From Gnetum montanum (taxonomy: Eukaryota > Streptophyta > Gnetopsida > Gnetales > Gnetaceae): a stretch of 29,278 nucleotides of DNA. The DNA lies in assembly GCA_015680685.1 (NCBI GenBank), contig MNCI01002202.1, forward strand, positions 64,888-94,165. The letters are read 5' to 3'. This document shows positions 9,717 to 19,600 of the stretch, piece by piece. Below the pieces are notes generated by a model that saw nothing but the letters and a program-made list of their open reading frames with translations, was not told the origin of the DNA and made no database searches. Numbering within the stretch: position 1 is the stretch's first letter; the number at the start of each line of letters is the position of its first letter. Both the position numbers and the translations under genes were made by a program.

Positions 9717-10571
9717 AAGGATTTATTATTGCTTTGGTTAATATAAAAGGTGATTTAATTCAACAGCACTTGAAATGTCTTTTATAGCCGAATTATCCAA
9801 GAACAATACCCATGACTACAAAAAGTAATTTGTGGGTGACCTGAAATTTTTTTATCAATTAAATATAGTGTGTTTCTAATTAGATGCCATTGGCACCACT
9901 ACACGAAAATTAACTTGTCAACCATGGCTTAGCAGAACGATTTGTAATTACTACAGAGCCTATGATCGAGTTCCATAGTTGAAGAACCCACTAAGAGATT
10001 CAACAAATCCATTATCATATAAAGTACAAATCATCACCATTCAACTAGTCACAAATCCATTATCATAATGGGGAAAAACACATTATATCGTACTTTTATG
10101 ATGTAAGACAGATCAACGATTCAAATAAAATCCTTCTAGGAAGACAAACTAGAACGTTAGAAGAAAAAACAGAGTATTTGTCAATTATGCGGTTTTCATG
10201 AACCCCCCGTATCAATTTCATAAATACATTGTATTGGTACATAAATACATGACATTAGAAAATAACTTTTCATAATGCTAAAACACGTCGAAATTGGATT
10301 TGGGGTAAAGATAATGGTGATCAATATTCGGTTGCTAAATGGAATTTCAATTAGGCATCATGCAAATACGGTCATATATATTTATACATCACAAGTTTGC
10401 AAACGCCTCCAATGGTAATTCATTCCAATGAAAACATATTAACATGTAAGATCACCATTCCCATTCCAGAATACCATTTCCACAGCCAATACAAAAGGAG
10501 TGATAGAGAAATGAGGCTGAGAATATGTTTCAAATTCTAGCTATGAAAAACTATAACTTACAAAAATGATA
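9717..10571 (-). other. MO25 downstream region, probable 3' UTR
   Basis: Non-coding AT-rich sequence directly after the MO25 stop. The 3' UTR should occupy the right-hand part (about 10200-10571), but no clear AATAAA was found on the minus strand there, so the cleavage site is not placed. Confidence 0.4.
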
Positions 10572-10645
10572 TTATGACTCTTTTGGCTCCAATGCAGCTA
10601 TTTCTTTTACAATGAGAGCTTTATCTTGATCAAATTGTTCATCCT
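10572..10645 (-). CDS. MO25: MO25 exon 11 (codons 313-336, stop)
   Basis: Acceptor TTGTGCAG, then AGGATGAACAA ([16 protein letters not shown]). Ends ALEPKES and TAA (10574-10572), the expected C-terminus of plant MO25. Confidence 0.95.
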
Positions 10646-13600
10646 CTGCACAAAATAAGAAATTTGGTTGATACCATACATCACATAAATGATTGCGACA
10701 AACACCATCAAAATAATAATAATAATAATAAATAAATAAAAACTTAATGGATATTGTTTTCTCTATATTGTAATACAGGAAATCCCACACGTGCATACCC
10801 TTTTCAGTCTTGAAGTCACTGAAAAAGCGGAGAAGCTTATTTCGATTGGCAACAAGAATACTCACAATCTCCGGTGGCTTGTTTTGGTTGGCTACAAAAA
10901 CCTACAAAGAGATATATACATTATGTAATGCTTTGGCATATACATGGAATGAGAATACTTAAAATTCATAAATTCCCATGAAACGAGAACTTAGGTAAGA
11001 TGAACTTTAACAGGGATACCAAGAAAGCAGGGTTACCTTGAATACATGGAAAGCCTCAATCTGGATGTTTTTGCTTGTTTCCTGCATGTCCAAAAATAGA
11101 AAAGAAATTCATTTAAGTCCAGGAAAACAGACCTAAAAACAATGAAATACATGGACAGATACATTTAATGAAACTGGAAAGAAATTTTAGTAGTTTTAAC
11201 ATGCAATTTATTTTATTTATTAAGAAGATAAATGTTATAAAAAATTATAATAATATTTGGGGAATTGAGTGTAGACTTTTGTTGGGACAAGGCTAGGTTT
11301 GATAGTCTGTTCCTAGACTTCATTTACAACCTATTAGTTTAAGCTTCTTTTATTCTAGACAAATGTTGGAGATTGAACCGTCAACCTGTTAATGCTAAAT
11401 GGACTGTCTCACCACTATCCTACAGCTTTTGAATTTTGGAGTTTTATGTGACAATCAATAATTATGTTTCATGAAGTTAGAAATGGACAGGAAAATGGTG
11501 AACTCCGTTAATTAAAGAGGACATGAAGACTTATCTGGGGTACAAGTAGCAGTATCAATCCTAAAGATATAAATGCCAAAGGCACAACACTGCACAGTTA
11601 CATAGATTAGTTCCTATAAATATATATTACATCATGCAAAAATGGTTCACTAATCATAGAGGTGTACAGGGTATGCAAAGGACAATGGTTTTTGCAATCA
11701 TTATTGTACACTTCCCTAACACTTTACTACCATGCATTGCTGTGGCTAACGGAAGTCAAATCACAAGAACTAAGTTATCTCAACAGTATGTCCTAAGAAC
11801 GTCAGCTTGCAACCATCAAAAGATGAGTACTTAAACAGCTGTTTTATGTATAATGTAAAATTTTTGACAACAAGAGGATGCTACATAAAACAAGATTCTC
11901 CAGATGTAAGCAACATAATTTAAATTAGGGGAAAAAAAAGGAAAAAGAACAATTCGAAAAGAAAGAAATTGAGGAATCAAAACAAATTTAACATGTACAA
12001 AATGGTGAAGATAATAAATTTTGGTAGGTTATACAAAATGATTAAAGACAGAAACTCAACAATCTTTTGAGAAACATTGCAAAAGAGCATACCCTTAGCA
12101 GGTTCATCATAATGCGTAAGTTGTCTTTTGAACTAACATAACGCCTCATCACTGCAGAATTCGAGCGATCCAATAGCATATCTCCAAGAAGCTGGATGAA
12201 AAGAACCAAAATAGGATTTTAAAAAATTTAATCCAATCTAATGAATAAAATCATGCAACCACTAACGAGTTGTGATATGGTACTCATGATTGTCACACTC
12301 AACTGGTACAAAAGAAAAACCAGTCTTGATTGTTTCTTATTTCATTTTAAAAACTCAAACATGAATATAGATCATGAAACTGTGACATTGCAAAACGTGT
12401 TATGATTTTTGCAAATCTCATGAATCAAAAAATCATAAGAAACATCACATCAGCCTTGTTTTAAAAAAAAAATTGGATTAACCCTTTCCACTGATAATGA
12501 GTTCAAATTTTCTACTGCCAAAGCAATACAGTGGTATCTTACATATTTCAAACCTATATCAATGAAAACCCTTGGCATCTATAAAAATCTGTGATATGCA
12601 TTTTAAATATATAGCAGAGATTCCAGGCAGCATACAAAAGTACTTGTTGTTCTACAATTGTGGAAACTTATGGCATTATTTCAAATATATATAATAAAAA
12701 CATACCTTGACAGCCTGCCGCCTGGTGATATAATTTGGAGACTCCAAGAGTTTTGAATTGTATTCAGCAAAAAACTGTGAACAACCACAAATAATTACAG
12801 TATACCCTATTGTAATTAGGTGAAACCACACCAAGAAAAGAAAAACGCCAAACATTTTTCCTAAAACAACAGTATAAATAGGGTAACAGAACCTATAATT
12901 CATTAAGTGAGCACAAAGCTCACACAAGCAAGCTGGAAAACAAGATATATCAGTCTTAACATATTAAAAGCTAACTTTATCAGCTTCCTAGTTAACAACT
13001 TACCCAGTCATAATTCTTTGACAAGAATTCTGCTACAGTTGATTTGTGTCTCGTCAAAAGCTCCTGAAAAGACCAAAATACAAGAGAAAATTTGAACTTA
13101 GTAAAAGTTTAAAAGGAATTGTTTAAAATTCTTGCTGGTTATTACAATTTAAAGAATTCAGGATATTGAGTAGGAAAAAAGAAGTTACTAAAAAATGGCA
13201 ATGATGAAAATATCAAATTTGGAATATCCTAATACTACCATTCTTCTCATCATCATCATCATAGCTTTATCCCCACTACATGAGGTTAGATTTATGAGTT
13301 CTTTTCCACCATTCTCCTGTGTTAAGAGCCAAATCAATGTTAAATTCACAAATCATCAATTTCTTTATTACTGTATGTCATGTTTGTTTCAGTCATCATC
13401 TTTGTTGTTTACCTTCTACTTGAACTAACCAGTTGCTAACTTGCAGTGGTTCTATTGTATCTTCATCAGTCACATGCATCAAAGAGAGAATGGGGTAACA
13501 CAACTCCTTGTCAATCATCTCTAAATCCCTAATTTCATCTCATAGGAGAAGAACCAAATGGTCGAAGGAGATCAGGGGGGCAACAACACAGCCGAAAGGG

Positions 13601-16600
13601 GGGCAAGCGTCCCCCACCACCCAAGGCCCGCCCGCACTTTAAGGGTTCGTTGGCAGTTGCTGGCAGGCACAGTCGGGGCGCTCCAGCTTGTGGAGGATAT
13701 CGAGAGTGTTCCGATGATCCTCCGTGTCCATAAAACTGGCCACCTACTAGATGCCCTGCATGGCCGCCTCCCGTCTATTTCTGTCTACGTGGGAAGCCCC
13801 AGCATCGGGGTGGCAGCGCGCCGAGGTTCGGCGGATATATTGTCTAAGTTGAGCCCATGAGCTTTCGCAACTGATGCCAAGGGTGAGGTATGGGCATCGC
13901 CCCCCTCTCAGCCACTGTCTGGTGTTGTGCTCGTGGGTGCAGTCCAGCTGTCGCTGCCTCTGTTCCTCCTCCTCCTGAAGTTGGTCATGCTCCGCTTTTT
14001 GGAGATTTGATTATATGTAACGTTTTCCTTTCTATTGCATTGCATTGCATCACGTATATATTTCCTTTTCTATTGCATCTACTTTGCTTTCATCAGCTGT
14101 TCCACGCATCATTTTTCGCTGCTTATTCATTCGTGTTTGGAAAAAAACATTGCCTTAGATTGTTGGATTTTCTAATAATCTGCAAGTCCCGTTTTGATTT
14201 AGAAAATTCATTTCTTTAAACCATTTGGTGGCTGCAGAATGCTTAGCACATTTTTGCGTCAGTTTGTGTCAAATCTCGGATTATGACAATGCTAACCATA
14301 ACAAGTATGAATAGTCCCAACTGCTAGGCATTCACCCTTCTTAATTTAATGTTACCCTGAAATCTGCTTTATTTAAGATATCTTACTAAGAAGTTGTGCT
14401 ATTTTAAAATAATTACATAATTATTAGACTCATAGATGATTCTGATTTCATAAAGGGAGGTCATACGCTCATCAAATGATTTGATTAAATATGACTTTGA
14501 ACTCTTTGGTCATTCAATAGGCTGACCAAATGCTTTTCACTCAAAGATGATTGTTTAAATGAAGATCACCGGCAGCACTTTTTTAACAAATAAGCAAATT
14601 TTATTGATAAAAATATTTGGTCATTTACATACTCCCATCTTTTGGGAATTCTTCATTAAGTTGCCTTGAAAATAGATCCTAAATGTTTCCAAAAACTACT
14701 TGACTGCCACCAAAATACATTGCTCTTGCTATTTATAACCTCTGCTAACTTGCAAATTAGCCCCCACACCTGCCTTTGCCCCCAACTTTTCAGCAAAGGT
14801 ATCTAATGCCTTATGCTCTACCTTGCTCATTATCTTCTTTGCTAGACTTTTAGCTGTCTTCTAGCTTTCAAAACCTTGTTTTCTCTAAATTTTCTTGATA
14901 AAAAGTAATTCTTAGATTGCATATTGAACTTTTTCAATCCACCACCATATCTCCTTTTGTATTTACTTCTTTCCTTTTGATTTTCTAAGAATATGCTTTC
15001 CCATTTTCTCAATTCAACTTGTTATCTATATCCATTAATCATACATGTAAATCATAAGGTCCTCCATTTAACAATCTATCACTCAATTGTGTTGCTTTTT
15101 TTTCACATGTATAACTTGCAATCATAATATATTGTTAGCCTAGTAGTAAAAATCTTGACCTAGAAACCTCATATTATAGGTTCAATTCCAGTAGGCAACA
15201 CTAAGCTATGGAAAATTTCTATAAACAAATTTCTATAGCTTTTGTGTGCCTACAAACCCAAAGGGTCTCAACAAATATAATTAAATACATTCAGTTTCAG
15301 TTTCATATTGTCCAATTTCTTGTTCTTATCCTAAGATAATCTATCTGTGTCTTATTTGTTCCATTTCAGAAAGTCACTATATTTTCATCTTTTTTCTTGA
15401 AGCAAGTATTTTCTATTGCCAGATCATATGCATCCATAATCTCAAATGTTCATCTCTCCCAGCTAATTTCTTTCTCCAAATCTACATCCTCCATAAATTC
15501 CCTCATTATGCTATTCTTGTTGCCCCAATATTCCTATTGAAATAACTTCCAAAAAGTATAACTTCTTGTTTTGGAATCTATTGCATTAATCCATCCAAAG
15601 AGTCATACAAACTCTTCTTAATATTATCATTCAAGCCAACTTGAGGTGCATGAACACCATCTATTAATCACTTATTTTAACATAATTCTGTATGCATGAA
15701 ATCTTGAAATTAGAAGATTAACAAATATCAGTGTTAAGATTAAAATTCATTGGAAAGATAGAGAGGCTGGTTTCATGACTGTACCTTAAAAGTGGCAGCA
15801 GCATCTGATGCAATGTCAAAATTAGGAAGTTGAATATACACAAAAAACTTTTTCATATGTGGAGACTCCAAAACATACCTGTGAAAACGAAAACAAAAAT
15901 TCAAATATTGCTAGTAAAATTCTTATTAACAAGGACCAAAATCATTCCATCAACAATGATCAACAATGTAACATAATCGTTTGAATTTTTCTAAATTTCA
16001 TCACTGTTATGATCATTGTAACCTCTTAAATCCAAATGATTTAATAAGGTTTTTACAACCACCTGTCTACCTAACACCTAACCGAACACATCTTTTTACT
16101 ATGCCTACGAGTACCATGTGTTAACTTCAACCTTGAACTAAATGACTTTAGACCAAATTCTCTAACCATTATCAATGTCTACCTACCGATCCATTTTCTT
16201 TTAATTTTAAATTTGCTGATATTCAACTATTTATAATATAAGGTAAACACTCCAAATTTATATTTAATTATTAATCACATTTTCATAATAACATAAGAAT
16301 TTGCACATAATCTTCTTTGGTAATAATGTGCATGCCAAAATAAGTCGTAGCTACCTCTCACATCGAATAAACCAATATGTCTGAAATGAAACCATGATTT
16401 AATGTTGTTTATTAGATTTTTACAATAGAAAATACTAATTTAAATATGTTATACATCTCGCTCAATTTACAAGTACAGAAATACCTTGAAAAAATGCACC
16501 AAATACTCTTGCAAACATACCAGCATATAAAACTGTATAATTGTGTATTAAAAGACAAACAATGCTGTTCATGATAATTGTGTTTTTCACCTTGCTATGC

Positions 16601-19600
16601 TTTGGTGACGAATGCAATCTCTCAGCATTGAGCCATAATGCAAAGCTATATCAGTGTTTTCATACCTGAAATATTAATTGTTAGCTTATTACACAAAAAT
16701 GCAATGCTAAAAAAATATTTAAGACATAAAAAATAAATACTATGTTATTTAATTTTGAACCATAAGAAGTACACAGATCATAGATGCAATCCTATAAAAA
16801 TGAAACTGAAACTGAAATTTATTACATGTATAAACCCAAAAGGATCTGTTAGACCAATCAATTTGTACAAAATAAATCAATACAAATTTTTTCAAAGTCC
16901 GTTAAACATCTTGAATAACCATGTAGTTTGAATGCAACTTCAAAATATTGCCTTAATATTACCAATGCAGTAATATATAGTATTCAGATATGTTAACGGT
17001 AAAGAGAAAAACATTACATTAAAAATGAAATACAAAGCATACTGTATTCACTACATCTGGTTGTTGGTGAGTCTTGTGACTTGTCATTCTACATGTCACA
17101 AGTCAATCCAACAATTCATACTAAGATAACAAAATCACGTAAAACAAATGGTTAAAATTAAATTTTGTCTAAAAGATCCAAAGGATCCTCACGTGAACTT
17201 ATAACTAGAAAAATGATAACCTTGACCAACTCAACCATACTTGTTCCAAGAACCATTAGAGTTAAAATTCTTTTTATTAACCATCTGTGATGCTGCCTAT
17301 TTATCAAGGTTTTCTTATCAACATTCATCTTAAACATATGAAAATTGTTTCTCCTAAATATCCTCTCTCATAAAGTGAAGACTCATCTTTTCATGTTTTT
17401 TTCAGTGTCAGTTGAACAACATGTTTGGTGATCAATCTACTTTATCTACTTCCTTTGTATTTGGAGGTGTCTTTGACTACTTGTTCTCTACTCTATTTAG
17501 AAGCTTCGATGTGCAGTTATTTTCCAGCAGCAAAAGCATAACTATGACCTCTCTTGATTTACATGATTTTCTATGGTATTAATTTCTTTTTGTTTTGGAA
17601 ACTCAAAAATTGGAAGCTTTCAGCTTCTATTGTTACTTGTTCATTATTTCTTATGTATTCTTTTGTCTTTAGAGAGAGTTTTCTCTTTTCTTTACAAAAA
17701 AACACCTTTAGTAAGAAGTGAAAACCTGTGGGGGCACTTCTAAACAAGGGTAAACCTTGATCCTTTTCCTACCCCAAAGGGAAGGTTTTTTAGGATTGGT
17801 TGTAAAGATGAAAACCTAAAAAGGCATCCCCAAAACCAATCTTGAAAAACCTCCCCTTTGGAGTAGGAAAAGAATCAGGCCTTATGTTAATTGCGATTCT
17901 TCTCAGAAAGTCATTGCTCGTGTGGTTAAAGCATGATGCTATGGTCTGCCAATCACAAGTTTAATTCCAATGGGTACACTAAGATATGCACCATCAGGGG
18001 ACACATTAGAAATATAAGTTCAAAAACTATGACATCAAGTAAACATTTGGCCAGAGTAAATTAGCATCAAATCCTTCACCTAAATTACAAGTCAGCCCAT
18101 CATAGATGGGATAATGGAAGCAAAATGATGATGATGCGTTATTTGCTATTAATGTACTAGCAAACAGCCAACCCAACCACATAGAATAACCTCAAGGATC
18201 ATTTTCTCTTTCACAAAATTTTAGAATTATTAACTTGTTTGAAAGATATACCTATCTTACTATCTTCAGATTTTATGTAATGTTTGAATGTTGTCACGCC
18301 TTCTATACAAAATTTTGGATAGTTTCTGTATACTAGTACCGTTAGAAAGAAAACAAATTTTGAAATACGCCTTACATTCTTCAATTTTCAATGTATTCAA
18401 TGGATGAATGTCATCTTAAAAAAACATACTCGATTGTACTGATAATTTTAAAATGACTCAATTTGCAAAAATTATCAAAAATGAACATGAAAAAATAACC
18501 CACCCAGAAACCAATATATCAAGGAGGTCTTTGTTTGCTTCTAAATACTCAGAAGCAATGAGCCTTGAATGGACTGGTTGTCTCTGTAAATTTGCAACTA
18601 CCTGTGTAGTATCTTTCCGTGCCTGTCAAAGTAATAAGTTTCCAAATAAATTTACATTATAGACCAATCAATCATGACCACTTAAATTTCTTTAAAAAAT
18701 ATTTTTGTGCAAAATTCTTTAAGATACCATTATTGTATCACAAAACTTTAGAGTTAGAAGGTTTCAGTTTTAAGTATTGTGTTAAGGGAGACTATAAACC
18801 TCCAAATTTAGCTTAGGTAGACATTGAATCAGTAGCCTTAATGTGTTATCTTTGAAGAACTCTTGAGTCAGTTGAGCACAGGCTTCAGGTACTGGCTCTG
18901 CTTCATTCTGTCCATACAGAATAGATTTCATGTCCCTGATGTTCTTGGCTATCTCCACCAACTGAGCATGCATCAACAAAAACTCTTGAGTATGAAATGT
19001 GTTTCAAAATCACTAGAGCTAGAATGACATAAGCATAGATTTCAGTTTCATTACTCCTAAAAAAATTTGCAAGAATCCTTGTATAAGACTGTAAGCCGAT
19101 TTATGAAACTGAAATTTGAAAGTTAAATGGAAATAAAAAATTTCTAAACTAATATCAAGTAATTTACATTGTAAAATTCAAGAAAACTGGATTATTCAAT
19201 GCATCTTAAAGGCTCTAAATTTACAAAATTTGATCAGCTGTTAATTTTACTTCACATCTCTTTTTAGCTGAATTTCACCAAAAAGTAGTGCAAATGTTAC
19301 AATTTTTTGCTAAACGTTTATATTATTTTCTTCTATCACTCAGTACTTGAGATTGGTAAAGTTGAGTGTAACTGCACAGACATAGCTAACAATATGAGTC
19401 ATTTGAACAACGTAAAATGTTTCGTTAGAATATTATAAGTTCTTTTACATTATAAAGCTAGCAAAGGATTACAATAGTTATGATAAAACAGAACACTATG
19501 ATAATTTATGTCAATGCCATGTTGAACATATGTTAGTAGTAGAGAGAAGAAAGAATTCGTACACATTCTTTCAAGCTTATATAACTATGCAGTTAACACT

